Shown: piece by piece, positions 25,615 to 34,412 of the stretch
How positions within the stretch are numbered: position 1 is the stretch's first letter
Layout: each line of letters begins with the position of its first letter
Translations under genes and position numbers: made by a program
DNA from: Dehalococcoidia bacterium
GTDB taxonomy: Bacteria > Chloroflexota > Dehalococcoidia > Tepidiformales > Tepidiformaceae
Direction: 5' to 3'
NCBI GenBank assembly: GCA_020847765.1
Contig: JADLBJ010000129.1
Coordinates: 1-52,574, forward strand
Length of the DNA: 52,574 bases
The notes under the pieces: model-generated
What the model was told of the DNA's origin: nothing
The model's input: the letters and a program-made list of their open reading frames with translations, nothing else
Database searches by the model: none

Positions 25615-27291
25615 TCAGTCGAGCAGGCGCACCAGCCCGTGGTCGCCGTCCACCTCGATCTGCTGCCCGTCGCGGATGACGGCAGTCGCGCAGCCTGTGC
25701 CCACGACTGCCGGGATGCCATACTCGCGGGCGACGATTGCGCAGTGGCTGAGAGCACCGCCCGTGTCCGTGACGATGCCGCCGGCAATAGCGAAGAGCGG
25801 CGTCCACGGCGGCGAGGTCGTTGCCGTCACGAGGATCTCGCCGGGCTGCAACCGCCCCGCCTCGGCGATTGTGATGATTACCCGCGCTGTCCCGCGCAAC
25901 CGCCCGGCGGAGCCCGCGTTGCCCCGGACCTCCGTCGGCGTCGGCAACTCCACCGGCCCTCCGAAGAAGCGGTCCAGCGCGCGGCTGACCGGATTTTCCG
26001 GCGGCGGGCCATAGTCTGTCCCGATGTACTTCGGCGCCGGCACCCGCTCCCAGCGTGCCATCTCGTCCCGCCCCGCGGCGATTAGGGCCGGCGCCGACGG
26101 CAGGCGCCCACCGACGAGGGCCGCCAATTCCGCCCCTGTGAGGCACAGCACGTCTTCCGCACGGGCGATGACGCGCGCCTCCGAAAGCCGCCTTCCGATT
26201 TCCAGGCAGAGCGTCCGCACCTCATGCAGGGTGCGCTGGTCGATCCAGTAGTTGTGGTCCTCCTGCACGAAGGAGCACTGCTGCGCCGCCTCGAGCAGGA
26301 ACTCGAACTGCCCGCGCAACTCCTCCGGCTGCCCGGCCAGCCGTTCGCGCACGGCGGCAAGCAGGCGCTCCCGCTCGGCGGCGAGGCGCCGGTGGGTCGT
26401 GTCGGGGTCCTCGTCCTGGCGCAGATACGCTTTCAGCGCGTCGAACATCGGCGTCGGGTTCTCGACCCAGCTCGGGTCGGAAAGCTCCTGGACGGTGTCG
26501 CTCCGCTTCCCCCATTCGGCAAGGTAAGCGTCGACGTCGGCGCGGAAGGCGCCCCCGGCCGGGGAGTCACCCAGCGCCCTGTAGAGAACGTTCGACGGGA
26601 CCGACTCCACCACCGCCTGCAGGGCGGGGTTCGCCCTCACCTTGCGGCTGAGCGCCCAGAGGCCGCGCCCCGCCCGCAGGCTCATGTTGTCGAAACCCTG
26701 CAGGAGCCGCAGCGGTTCCAGCGCTGTGCCGCCCAGCACCTCGTGGTAGAGGTCGCTGAAGAGCGTGAAGCCAACCATCGCCGGGACGAGCAGCAGGAAG
26801 TGGATCTCCCAGAGTCGCCGGTAGACGTCCTCCATCCGCTCCATACGGCCCATCAGCTCCGAGAGCGTTGCCTGGGATGTGTTGAATGCTTCCCAATCCC
26901 GCCAGGTTTCCTGGATCTCCGGCAGCCACTCCTTCTCCCAGCGCCCCGCGAACGTCGCCAACCCCTGTCTGATCGCCTCCTGCGCCCGCGCCTCGGCCAC
27001 TGGCATCTCCTCCGGCGGGAGGATCGGATGGGGTGCCATGAAGTAGTAGGTGTTGAAGCGTCCGACCGCCAGGCGCATCGGCAGGTCGTAGCCCGCAAGC
27101 CCGGCGTTGAAGCCGTCCTCGAAACGCTGTGCCCACCAGAAAGACATGGGTGCCATCGGCCGGGGCGCATGCTGGCGGTCCTGCATCCACGTGAACGCGG
27201 CCTCCTCGGCGTTGCGGAACGTCACAGGGAATTCTGTTGGCAGCGGAATGGGGCTCGGCGCCGGCGGGGCCGGCCTGGGCTCGACGGTCAT
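25615..27291 (-). CDS. PEP-utilizing-enzyme swivel-domain protein (second copy)
   Basis: 558 residues. The C-terminal swivel domain has the phospho-accepting His at about 516 in GGALSHCAIVARE, preceded by PGEILVTATTSPPWTPLFA. The N-terminal 460 residues are helical and largely unlike the paralog at 3642-5387, apart from general layout (EDVLCLTGAELAALVGGR compares with EDVFFLRLAELRQAVAG). No ATP-grasp domain is present. It may work with a separate kinase-like subunit or modify a small molecule. It is divergent from the purE operon across 300 nt. Confidence 0.8.
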   Translation of the reverse strand: MTVEPRPAPPAPSPIPLPTEFPVTFRNAEEAAFTWMQDRQHAPRPMAPMSFWWAQRFEDGFNAGLAGYDLPMRLAVGRFNTYYFMAPHPILPPEEMPVAEARAQEAIRQGLATFAGRWEKEWLPEIQETWRDWEAFNTSQATLSELMGRMERMEDVYRRLWEIHFLLLVPAMVGFTLFSDLYHEVLGGTALEPLRLLQGFDNMSLRAGRGLWALSRKVRANPALQAVVESVPSNVLYRALGDSPAGGAFRADVDAYLAEWGKRSDTVQELSDPSWVENPTPMFDALKAYLRQDEDPDTTHRRLAAERERLLAAVRERLAGQPEELRGQFEFLLEAAQQCSFVQEDHNYWIDQRTLHEVRTLCLEIGRRLSEARVIARAEDVLCLTGAELAALVGGRLPSAPALIAAGRDEMARWERVPAPKYIGTDYGPPPENPVSRALDRFFGGPVELPTPTEVRGNAGSAGRLRGTARVIITIAEAGRLQPGEILVTATTSPPWTPLFAIAGGIVTDTGGALSHCAIVAREYGIPAVVGTGCATAVIRDGQQIEVDGDHGLVRLLD

Positions 27292-27410
27292 GGTGTTTCC
27301 CCCCAGGAGCTGCGGGGCTTCCGTCTACCTCGCGCGGGTCGTCTCCGCCCGGACGATGGGTGATGTTCGGCCCCCGCGCTCAAGGATGCAATGCCTAAGT
27401 GTGCTTCTAC

Positions 27411-27426
27411 AGTGAACCTTTTCACT
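27411..27426. repeat. Inverted repeat in the intergenic region (possible operator)
   Basis: AGTGAA, 4-nt spacer, TTCACT: a perfect 6-bp palindrome in an AT-richer stretch between the divergent swivel-protein gene and the winged-helix gene. The rest of 27292-27591 shows only a second inverted repeat (27510-27549). Confidence 0.4.
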
Positions 27427-27509
27427 TCTGAGAGCTTGACCTAAGCCCATCCGCGTCCGGCTCGCCTGCTGAAACCCCACCCGTTATCGTGTGACCCGCT
27501 TCCGTCGAT

Positions 27510-27549
27510 ACTGACGATGCGAGAGTCGTAGCTTGCGAGTCACGTCAGT
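27510..27549. repeat. 7-bp inverted repeat upstream of the regulator-purE unit
   Basis: ACTGACG (27510-27516) and CGTCAGT (27543-27549) flank 26 nt that contain the direct repeat TGCGAG twice. It could be a leader stem-loop or a protein site. Confidence 0.3.
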
Positions 27550-27591
27550 GAAAGGGGATGAGCCGGCGGCCCAGCAGCCGGGACCACGACC

Positions 27592-27897
27592 ATGGAGCAG
27601 TGGACTTTCCTCACCAACCATGCTCACGTTTTCCTCTGCATCGCGCGCGACCCCGCCGTCCGCCTGCGTGACGTTGCCGCCCTCGTCGGCATCACCGAAC
27701 GCGCCACGCAACGCATCGTCGCCGACCTCGTGCGCGAGGGCTATCTCGCCCGTGCGCGCGTCGGCCGGCGCAATCAGTACGAGTTGAACCCCAGCCTCTC
27801 CTTCCGCCATCCGGTCGAAAGCGGCCGGCCGATCGGCCTGCTCCTCCGCATCCTGACCCCCGGCGAAGGGCCCGAGAGAGGAGTGCGCCATGACTGA
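27592..27897 (+). CDS. Small winged helix-turn-helix transcriptional regulator
   Basis: 101 residues, a MarR/ArsR-type winged helix: [42 protein letters not shown] (split over helices 1-3), with a wing in [17 protein letters not shown]. No ligand domain is visible. Related small wHTH proteins are common in Actinobacteria and Chloroflexota. It overlaps purE by 8 nt, so the two are co-expressed; it may regulate its own operon through the upstream repeats, but this is inference. Confidence 0.8.
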   Translation: MEQWTFLTNHAHVFLCIARDPAVRLRDVAALVGITERATQRIVADLVREGYLARARVGRRNQYELNPSLSFRHPVESGRPIGLLLRILTPGEGPERGVRHD

Positions 27898-28408
27898 CCC
27901 CAACCGGCCGCTCGTCGGCGTTGTCATGGGCAGCGATTCAGACCTCGCCATCATGCGCGGCGCCGCCGACGCCCTCGCCGAATTCGACGTCGCCTGCGAG
28001 GTGCGCGTCAGCTCCGCCCACCGCGCCCTGCGCATGACTCTCGACTATGCGGTTACCGCCGAAAGCCGCGGCTTGCGCGCCATCATCGCCGGTGCGGGCG
28101 GTGCCGCCCATTTGCCCGGCGTCATTGCCGCCGCCACCCCGCTTCCGGTCATCGGCGTCCCCATCCCCACGCAGCAGACGGCAGGGCTCGATTCGCTGCT
28201 CAGCATCGTCCAGATGCCCGCGGGTGTGCCCGTGGCGACAGTCGGCATCGGCGCCGCCCGGAACGCCGGCCTCCTCGCCGTCCGCATCCTCGCTGCGTCC
28301 GACCCAACCTTGCGCGCCCGCCTGGTCCGCTTCCAGGCCCAGCTCGAAGCTTCGGTCCGCGAAAAGGACGCCAAGGTTCAGGCCGAGCTCCGCCGCGCCG
28401 ACGCCTGA
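27890..28408 (+). CDS. purE: N5-carboxyaminoimidazole ribonucleotide mutase
   Basis: 172 residues. Purine synthesis step that moves the carboxylate of N5-CAIR to form CAIR. Diagnostic: [37 protein letters not shown] and [36 protein letters not shown]. It is class I-like, with the SSAHR His. purK is not adjacent. ATG with GAGAGGAG upstream inside the regulator gene. The last 31 nt overlap the 3' end of the convergent methyltransferase gene. Confidence 0.95.
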   Translation: MTDPNRPLVGVVMGSDSDLAIMRGAADALAEFDVACEVRVSSAHRALRMTLDYAVTAESRGLRAIIAGAGGAAHLPGVIAAATPLPVIGVPIPTQQTAGLDSLLSIVQMPAGVPVATVGIGAARNAGLLAVRILAASDPTLRARLVRFQAQLEASVREKDAKVQAELRRADA

Positions 28409-29295
28409 TCCTCGGCCGAGGACGGCTTTCTCGCAGCCACCGCGTACATCAAGGGTAGTGTCGGAACGCCCTCCGGCGGCCAGGCGCGCCTCCCCTCGTC
28501 CATCCGCATGTCCGCGAGGCCCTTCCAGCCATTGGCGAAGGGGTACTCCCGGAACGCCTCGATCACGAGCCCTGCGCCGAGAAGCGCACCGATCACGTCC
28601 GCCGTTCCCCAAGCGAACTCGTAGACGGGCTCCGGGTTGCGGAAGCCGACGACACCTGTCTCGTACGTCGTCAGCGCGAGCCCCTCACCCGACTGGGCGA
28701 CGTAGTCCCCCACGCCCTCACTCCAGGGAATCGCCCCGCCCCCAAAGTACGGCCAGCGCAGCAACCAGCCCTCGTCCAGCATCCCCAGCAGCGGGTGGAA
28801 CTCGACCATGACGAACCGGCCAGCCGGTCGGAGCACGGCTGCGAGGCCCTGCGCCCAGGTCGTCAGGTCGGAAAGCCAGCACACGGCACCGTAGGAGCAG
28901 AACACCACGTCCCAGCGCTCCGGCCCGCGCGCGGCTTCCTCCAGCCAGTCGTAGGCGTCGGCCCGGTCGAAACGCGCCGGCACCCCCGAATCGGCCGAGA
29001 GCTTCCGCGTGAAGGCGATCGCCTCGTCGCTGATGTCCACGCCCGTGACGACCGCACCGAGCTGCGCCAGGCTCAGGCTGTCCTGCCCGGAGTTGCACTG
29101 AAGGTGGAGAACGCGCTTGCCGGCGACGTCCCCCAGCAGTTCCCGCTCCTCCCGGTAGAGCTTGTTGCCGCCTTCGCGAAAGAAGCGCGCCTGGTCGCCC
29201 TTATGGCTGTTATGCGCCTTCGTCGCCTGGTTCCAGGAGCGCCGGTTCTGCTCATGCAGGGCTTGCCGGTCGGACGGCGTCGTCACAGCCGTCAC
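28378..29295 (-). CDS. SAM-dependent class I methyltransferase
   Basis: 305 residues from GTG 29295 (CGGAG 10 nt upstream; GTG 29286 is an alternative). Rossmann motif I is [19 protein letters not shown], motif [16 protein letters not shown], with [15 protein letters not shown] as post-motif. This subtype (QCNSGQD in place of GxGxG, Trp-rich C-terminal half) is frequent in Actinobacteria and Chloroflexota and its substrate is unknown. The 3' end overlaps purE on the other strand by 31 nt. Confidence 0.85.
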   Translation of the reverse strand: MTAVTTPSDRQALHEQNRRSWNQATKAHNSHKGDQARFFREGGNKLYREERELLGDVAGKRVLHLQCNSGQDSLSLAQLGAVVTGVDISDEAIAFTRKLSADSGVPARFDRADAYDWLEEAARGPERWDVVFCSYGAVCWLSDLTTWAQGLAAVLRPAGRFVMVEFHPLLGMLDEGWLLRWPYFGGGAIPWSEGVGDYVAQSGEGLALTTYETGVVGFRNPEPVYEFAWGTADVIGALLGAGLVIEAFREYPFANGWKGLADMRMDEGRRAWPPEGVPTLPLMYAVAARKPSSAEDQASARRSSA

Positions 29296-29334
29296 CGTAC
29301 CCGATCTCCGGATCGCGAGCAGCGCGCCGCCCGC

Positions 29335-29340
29335 TACAAT
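29335..29340 (+). promoter_or_regulatory. -10-like box for the CoA-transferase gene
   Basis: TACAAT, 26 nt before the ATG at 29367, with TGGAGG between. No clear -35 element. Confidence 0.4.
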
Positions 29341-29366
29341 CTGGCCACGCACCTGGAGGGAAACAC

Positions 29367-30575
29367 ATGGCTGCACCATTGGACGGTATCCGCGTGCTCG
29401 AAGTCGCCAACTGGCTGGCCGCGCCGGCCGCCACCGCCCTCATGGCCGACCTCGGTGCCGACGTCATCAAGGTCGAGCCGCCGCCCGGCGACATCTACCG
29501 CGGCTTCATCCTTCGCTCCATGGGCTACGACCACGACTTCGCGACGAATTACGCCTTCGAGCTCGACAATCGCGGCAAGCGCTCCGTCACCGTCGATTTG
29601 GACAAGCCGGGTGGCCCGGAGCTCGTCCGCCGGATCTCCGCCAGCTGCGACGTCTTCGTCACCAACCTCGTGCAGCGGCGGCGGCTTCGCTACGGCCTCG
29701 CTGAGCCCGACGTCCGTGCCGTCAACGAGCGCGCCGTCTACACGTCCTTCAGCGGCTACGGTACTCACGGCCCCGACGAAGACCGGCCGGGCTTCGACTA
29801 CGCCGCCTTCTGGGCGCGCTCTGGCATCATGGGCCTGCTCGCCGAGCCCGGTGCACCGCCACCACTCTGCCGGGGCGGCCAGGGAGACCACTCCACCGCC
29901 CTCAACATCCTTGCCGCCGTGCTCGCCGCACTGCGCATGCGCGACCGCACGGGCGAGGGCCAGCATGTCGAGGTCACCCTCCAGGCGAGCGGCATGTGGA
30001 CCATTGCCGGGGATTTCGCCGCCGCCCTCGTGGCGAAACAGCAGCCGCCGCGCATCAGCCGCAAGAGCCCCGTCAACCCAATCTGGAACTCCTACCGCAC
30101 GCGCGACAACCGCTGGGTCCTCCTCGTCAACCCGGTCCCCTTCCCAAACGCCTGGCCGGCCTTTTGCCGCCTGGCCGAACGGCCCGACTGGGCGGAGCAC
30201 TACCGCGACCTCGCCGGTCTTCGCGCCGACACCGCGAGGCTGACCGCCGAGATTGACGCCGTCTTTGCCGCGCGCGACTACGCTCGCCTCGCCCGCGAGC
30301 TCGACGAGCACGCGCTCGTCTGGGCCCCCGTCGCCACCATGCCCGAGATGATCGCCGACCCCCAGGTTCGCGAGATGGGCTGGTTCACCACGATCGACAG
30401 CCCACAGCACGGCCGCTTCGAGACGCTCGACACGCCGTTCAAGCTCTACGGCAGCGACACCGGCGCGCGCGGGCCCGCTCCCCGGCCCGGCGAGCACACC
30501 TTCGCCGTCCTCTCCGAACTGGGCGTCGAAGACGACGCCATGGAGCGCCTCGCCACCGACGGCGTCCTCGGCTGA
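29367..30575 (+). CDS. CaiB/BaiF family CoA-transferase
   Basis: 402 residues, class III CoA-transferase. N-terminal GIRVLEVANWLAAPAATALMADLGADVIKVEPP, GKRSVTVDLDKPGG, then GGQGDHSTALNILAAVLAAL, where the Asp matches the catalytic Asp that forms the glutamyl/aspartyl-CoA intermediate, and RDRTGEGQHVEV. It transfers CoA between carboxylic acids; the acids are unknown. ATG with TGGAGGG upstream. It converges on the RodZ-like gene with 6 nt between stops. Confidence 0.9.
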   Translation: MAAPLDGIRVLEVANWLAAPAATALMADLGADVIKVEPPPGDIYRGFILRSMGYDHDFATNYAFELDNRGKRSVTVDLDKPGGPELVRRISASCDVFVTNLVQRRRLRYGLAEPDVRAVNERAVYTSFSGYGTHGPDEDRPGFDYAAFWARSGIMGLLAEPGAPPPLCRGGQGDHSTALNILAAVLAALRMRDRTGEGQHVEVTLQASGMWTIAGDFAAALVAKQQPPRISRKSPVNPIWNSYRTRDNRWVLLVNPVPFPNAWPAFCRLAERPDWAEHYRDLAGLRADTARLTAEIDAVFAARDYARLARELDEHALVWAPVATMPEMIADPQVREMGWFTTIDSPQHGRFETLDTPFKLYGSDTGARGPAPRPGEHTFAVLSELGVEDDAMERLATDGVLG

Positions 30576-30581
30576 GCCGCC

Positions 30582-31748
30582 CTAGCCGCAGGCGCCCGGT
30601 GCCAGGCTCAGCCGATCGACGCTGGTCACCGTCCACCCGTACGTGCTGGCCGGGAACGTGCGCGGCTTGTCCAGGAACCAGCCGTCCGGCGCACAGACGA
30701 TCCGATAGGGCGGGTCGCCACAGTTGTCCCTGCCCGTGCACAGTTCGTACGCGAACGGGTGCGCAACGATGGGCGTCGGCGTCGGCGTGGGCGGCCGCGG
30801 TGTGGGGGTGGCCGTGGGGATCGGCGTCGCGGTGGCCGTCGGCGGCACGGTCGGCGTCGCCGTCGGCGTGTTCGAAACCGGTGTGGGCGTCTCGCCGGGG
30901 AGCGGCGTTGGCGTCGGCGCCCCGGGGGTCCCGACGGGTGTGGCCGTGCCAGGAGCCGGCGTCGTCGTTGTAGCCGGTGTGCCCACACCAGGCGTTGCGC
31001 TGGTCGTTCCGCTCGCCGTCGGTCGGACCGTGGCGGTGCCCACGGATACGACGGTGCGCGGGCTGGCCGTCGCCGTCGACCCTGTGCCAGCGGCGCTCTT
31101 CTTCTCGCCGCCGCCCCCGCTGAGGGCGACTGCCGCGACGATGCCCCCGATCAGAACGACGAAGGCGACCGCTGCGAGCACCAGCAGGCGCGCGGTGCGG
31201 CTGCCGCCCCCGCCCGCCGGAGGCCGTTCGGTCAGCATCCCGCTCACGCGCCGCGACCGGTAAGGTTCCTGCTCTCCCGGATAGGGTCCCGGCACCGTGC
31301 CACCGCGTGCGTCAGGTCCGCGCGCTGCAGCGATTGCCACGGCGGCGGGCGCCTCCCACCCCTCGTCTTCGTCCTCAGGAGTCGCCTCGTCGTCGGCCGG
31401 CAAGGGCGGCGCAACGGGCGGTGGCGGCGGCGAGCGCCGGAACGGGTCGGAGCGGCCCCCGCGCATCGGCGCCTGCCGCGGGCCCCCGACAAAAGCGTCG
31501 GGTCCGCTCACCGGCGCGCCCCGCTCGGAGGCGAGGGCGCCCAGCAGCGGCTCCGGATCGACTCGCAGGTAGTTGGCGTAGGACCGCAGGAAACCGCGCA
31601 CGTATACGGGTGCGGGCAGCTCGTCGAAGCTCTCGCTTTCCAGCGCCTCGAGGAAGCGCGCGGAGATGCGCGTGTCATGAGCGGCCTGGTCGATAGTCAG
31701 GCCACGCTGAAGGCGAGCGTCGCGTAATGTCCTGCCGATGAGCGCCAC
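30582..31748 (-). CDS. RodZ-like HTH membrane protein with Thr/Pro-rich linker
   Basis: 388 residues. The N-terminal HTH_25 domain (IGRTLRDARLQRGLTIDQAA to PAPVYVRGFLRSYANYL) is the cytoplasmic MreB-binding type of RodZ. A Pro/acidic linker follows, then one membrane helix (about 187-209) and a Thr/Pro/Val-rich low-complexity stretch of about 110 residues outside. It ends in a small domain with four Cys (ELCTGRDNCGD, VCAPDGWF, APGACG). GTG start. RodZ normally supports cell elongation; the Cys-containing tail is not standard. It heads the envelope cluster. Confidence 0.8.
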   Translation of the reverse strand: MALIGRTLRDARLQRGLTIDQAAHDTRISARFLEALESESFDELPAPVYVRGFLRSYANYLRVDPEPLLGALASERGAPVSGPDAFVGGPRQAPMRGGRSDPFRRSPPPPPVAPPLPADDEATPEDEDEGWEAPAAVAIAAARGPDARGGTVPGPYPGEQEPYRSRRVSGMLTERPPAGGGGSRTARLLVLAAVAFVVLIGGIVAAVALSGGGGEKKSAAGTGSTATASPRTVVSVGTATVRPTASGTTSATPGVGTPATTTTPAPGTATPVGTPGAPTPTPLPGETPTPVSNTPTATPTVPPTATATPIPTATPTPRPPTPTPTPIVAHPFAYELCTGRDNCGDPPYRIVCAPDGWFLDKPRTFPASTYGWTVTSVDRLSLAPGACG

Positions 31749-31900
31749 GTGTCCGTCCGTCCGCGGGGTCCGACATAAGGTATGCGGGAAACGTGAAACA
31801 AACCACCAGCCGCGGTCATGACCGCCCGTGATCGCTCTTTTCGCCTCATTCAGTCCGTCAGGTAGGATGGGGCCGGGGCCCGCTCTGGCCCCACCACGGA

Positions 31901-32608
31901 ATGCGCGTGCGATTCGTCTTCTTCCTTTTCGCTGTCGCCGGCGTGGCGACCGTCGTTCAGCCGGCGGGCGCTCAGCCCCAGATCCCGGCGACCTACTTCG
32001 GCTCCGCCAGCCTCGACGGCGCGCCCCCGCCGGAGGGGAGCGCCGTCCGCGGCTACGTGGACGGACTCGACTGCACCCAGCCCGGTGCCCTCGGAACCGT
32101 CGTGGATGGCGGCGTTGGCGCCTACGTCATCGAGGTGATGCACGAGTCGCAGAAGCCCGGCTGCGGCAAGCCCGGCAAGACAGCGACCTTCACCGTCGCC
32201 GGCCGGCTCGCCGGACAGCAGGCTGCCTGGCAGGCGGGACCCAACCGCCTCGACCTCAACGCCGGCCGCGGCGCACCCGTCCCCCTGCCGACGCCCGCCG
32301 CCACAGCTGCTCCAGCAGTGGGAGCGACCACCACTTCCCTCGGCGGGACGGCGACTGCCGCGGTCGGGGCCGTCACGCCGCTGCCGCGCCCGAGCGTCCT
32401 CCCCACAGACGACGTCCGGCTGCCACTCACCCCGCGCCCCCCGGGGTTCGGGTCCGTCTCACGCGCTCCAGCAGCAGACCAGGGGGGAGACTTTCCTGCC
32501 TGGGCAGTCGTCGTCCTGGCGTTCGGCGGCGTGGCCCTCGGCGGCGGTGTCTCCGGCTACTGGCTGAGCCGGCGCCGCCGGCCACCACGACCTCCCACCC
32601 CGCCTTAA
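31901..32608 (+). CDS. Secreted surface protein with C-terminal membrane anchor, possible sortase substrate
   Basis: 235 residues. Signal peptide with likely cleavage after PAGAQ (about residue 25), a beta-rich domain (about 30-122: TYFGSASLDG, SAVRGYVDGLDC, TATFTVAGR) typical of Chloroflexi surface proteins, and a Thr/Ala/Pro linker. LPLTP lies at 174-178, a membrane helix at about 200-222 and an Arg-rich tail at 224-230. This is the order of a sortase substrate, but the motif ends in Pro rather than Gly and lies 21 residues before the helix. Two sortase genes follow directly. Function unknown. Confidence 0.7.
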   Translation: MRVRFVFFLFAVAGVATVVQPAGAQPQIPATYFGSASLDGAPPPEGSAVRGYVDGLDCTQPGALGTVVDGGVGAYVIEVMHESQKPGCGKPGKTATFTVAGRLAGQQAAWQAGPNRLDLNAGRGAPVPLPTPAATAAPAVGATTTSLGGTATAAVGAVTPLPRPSVLPTDDVRLPLTPRPPGFGSVSRAPAADQGGDFPAWAVVVLAFGGVALGGGVSGYWLSRRRRPPRPPTPP

Positions 32609-32685
32609 TCGGCGCTTGAGCGGTCGTCGTATAAGCTAGTCCTCGGGGTAACCGGGGCAAGAGGGCAGGGAACCCGCGCGCAGCC

Positions 32686-33387
32686 ATGAAGATCCTTCGC
32701 GTCCTGGCCATTCTCAGCTTCGTCGCCGGCGTCGCCTTGCTCGTCGTCGGCTTCACCCGCTCCGGCGGCGGCCCCCGGCCCTCCACGCAGTCGGGCCCTA
32801 TTCAGGAATTCGACCTTCGCACCCCGGCGCCCGAGTCGCCCTCCCCATCGCCGACGCCGACCGATGCCGCCACGCCGACCGACGCCGCCACGCCGACCCC
32901 CACGCCGGCTCCCTTCGACGGCGCCGTCGCACGCCTTGAGATCCCCCGTTTCAAGGTCGACGCGCCGGTCGAGGCCATCAGCTTCGTTCCCGGCACCAAC
33001 CAGCTTGCGACGCCCTCCGATCCCCACGACGCCGGCTGGTACGACCAGTACGACAAGCCCGGCTTCGGTGGCAACGCCGTCTTCGCCGGGCACGTCGACT
33101 ACTGGCCCGACATCATTGGCCCGTTCAACAAGCTCTCCCAGCTCGCCGGCGGCGACGAGGTCCTCGTCCACATGAAGGACGGCCCGACCTACCGCTACCA
33201 AGTCGTCGCCGTTCACCGCTACCCGGAGGCGACGATTCCGATGGGCGACCTCATCTGGCCGAAGGACCGACCTGCCGCCCAGGAGTGGATCACTCTCATC
33301 ACCTGCGGCGGCCGTTTCGACGGACCCCCCGGCGGCCCTGGGCAATACCTTGACCGGGACGTGGTCGTCGCCCAGCGTGTGCAGTAG
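32686..33387 (+). CDS. Class F sortase, membrane-anchored
   Basis: 233 residues. N-terminal membrane helix (about 5-23), a Ser/Thr/Pro linker with the tandem repeat TPTDAATPTDAATPTPTP, and a sortase barrel. Catalytic residues: His136 in AGHVDYW, Cys207 in LITCGG and Arg224 in YLDRDVVV. Class F-like features are the short barrel and TCGGRFD. It would link substrate proteins to the envelope. ATG start; a TATAAG box is at about 32630. A second sortase lies 27 nt downstream. Confidence 0.88.
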   Translation: MKILRVLAILSFVAGVALLVVGFTRSGGGPRPSTQSGPIQEFDLRTPAPESPSPSPTPTDAATPTDAATPTPTPAPFDGAVARLEIPRFKVDAPVEAISFVPGTNQLATPSDPHDAGWYDQYDKPGFGGNAVFAGHVDYWPDIIGPFNKLSQLAGGDEVLVHMKDGPTYRYQVVAVHRYPEATIPMGDLIWPKDRPAAQEWITLITCGGRFDGPPGGPGQYLDRDVVVAQRVQ

Positions 33388-33414
33388 CGCCATTTCTCGC
33401 CAAGGAGTGCCCGC

Positions 33415-34080
33415 TTGCGTTTTGCCCGCCTGCTCAGCCTCTTCGCCTTCGTCATCGGCCTCGTCGCGCTGACCGCGGCCCTGGCCTGCGGTGGGGGCGG
33501 CAAGAGCCAACAAGCGACCGCGGCCGCCACCGCCTCGCCGACCGAGACCGCGACGGCCACTGCCACCTCGACGCGCACGCCCACACCGACCTCCACCGCC
33601 ACGCCGACCCCAACCCCCTTCGACGGCAACGTGGCGCGCATGGTCATCCCACGCTTCAGCGTCGACGCCCCCATCGAGGAGCTCGGCCTCACCCCTGACA
33701 ACGTGATGGAAACGCCCCGGCGCGAAAACACCGACGTCGGCTGGTACCACATCTGGACGAAACCCGGCTGGTCCGGGAATGCCGTCTTCTCCGCTCATAT
33801 CTACTACCACAGCATTCCCGCGCCATTTCGCCATCTCCAGGAAGCGAAGGCCGGCGACGACGTAAGCGTGGTCATGGAAGACGGAACCCAGTACCACTAC
33901 AAGGTGATATCGAACAAGAACTACAACCGCGACACGATCCCTATGGGCGACATCATTTGGCCGCCCAACCAGCCACCCGACAAGCAGTGGATTACGCTCA
34001 TCTCCTGCGGCGGCCAGCTCGACTCCACCGGGCAGGAATACATCGACCGCGTTGTCGTGGTGGCCGAACGCGTCTCCTGA
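33415..34080 (+). CDS. Class F sortase, lipoprotein-type
   Basis: 221 residues from a TTG at 33415 (AAGGAG 7 nt upstream). The leader ends in a lipobox (LTAALAC, Cys25), so this sortase may be lipid-anchored where its neighbour uses a helix. After a Thr/Pro linker the barrel has His128 in FSAHIYYHS, Cys198 in LISCGG and Arg212 in YIDRVVVV. It is about half identical to the upstream sortase in the core by eye (PMGDLIWP and PMGDIIWP, GNAVF), which suggests tandem duplication. Lipoprotein sortases are uncommon. Confidence 0.85.
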   Translation: MRFARLLSLFAFVIGLVALTAALACGGGGKSQQATAAATASPTETATATATSTRTPTPTSTATPTPTPFDGNVARMVIPRFSVDAPIEELGLTPDNVMETPRRENTDVGWYHIWTKPGWSGNAVFSAHIYYHSIPAPFRHLQEAKAGDDVSVVMEDGTQYHYKVISNKNYNRDTIPMGDIIWPPNQPPDKQWITLISCGGQLDSTGQEYIDRVVVVAERVS

Positions 34081-34208
34081 TCAGGCGCCGTTGTGCGTCC
34101 TTCATCAGTAAGTCCTATACGGGCATCGGATGAACGCGCGCCTTTGCCGTTGACGCAATGGCATGACGCGAGCGGACAATTGAATCAGCCCGTTGCCAGG
34201 AGACAGCC

Positions 34209-34385
34209 GTGATCGAACAGTTCATCGCCTATGCGCGCGAAGCCGAGCTCGAGGCCAACGCCGAAGTCATCAACCAGCGCCGCGAATGGCATCAGCTTCA
34301 GGCCATCGAGCGCCTCGAACTGGCCCTCAACCGCGCCCGCACCCGCCTGGCCCGCGCCGCCAACCGCGTCGCCGTCACCGGCTGA
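34209..34385 (+). CDS. Small hypothetical helical protein (58 aa)
   Basis: A short reading frame from GTG 34209 to TGA 34383-34385, preceded by CCAGGAGA (7 nt spacing). Third codon positions are almost all G/C, as in its neighbours. The product (start IEQFIAYAREAELEANAEV) is Glu/Ala/Arg-rich with no Cys or Pro and should form one or two amphipathic helices, perhaps a coiled coil. No family recognised. It lies between the sortases and the convergent hydrolase gene. Confidence 0.6.
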   Translation: MIEQFIAYAREAELEANAEVINQRREWHQLQAIERLELALNRARTRLARAANRVAVTG

Positions 34386-34412
34386 GTCTGCCGGCCCATC
34401 AGTGGTCAGTCC

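Noticed and set aside
30760-31080. GT/GC-rich tandem-like repeats suggesting a satellite or CRISPR
   Set aside because: They are the DNA of the Thr/Pro/Val low-complexity linker in the RodZ-like gene; no conserved repeat-spacer pattern.
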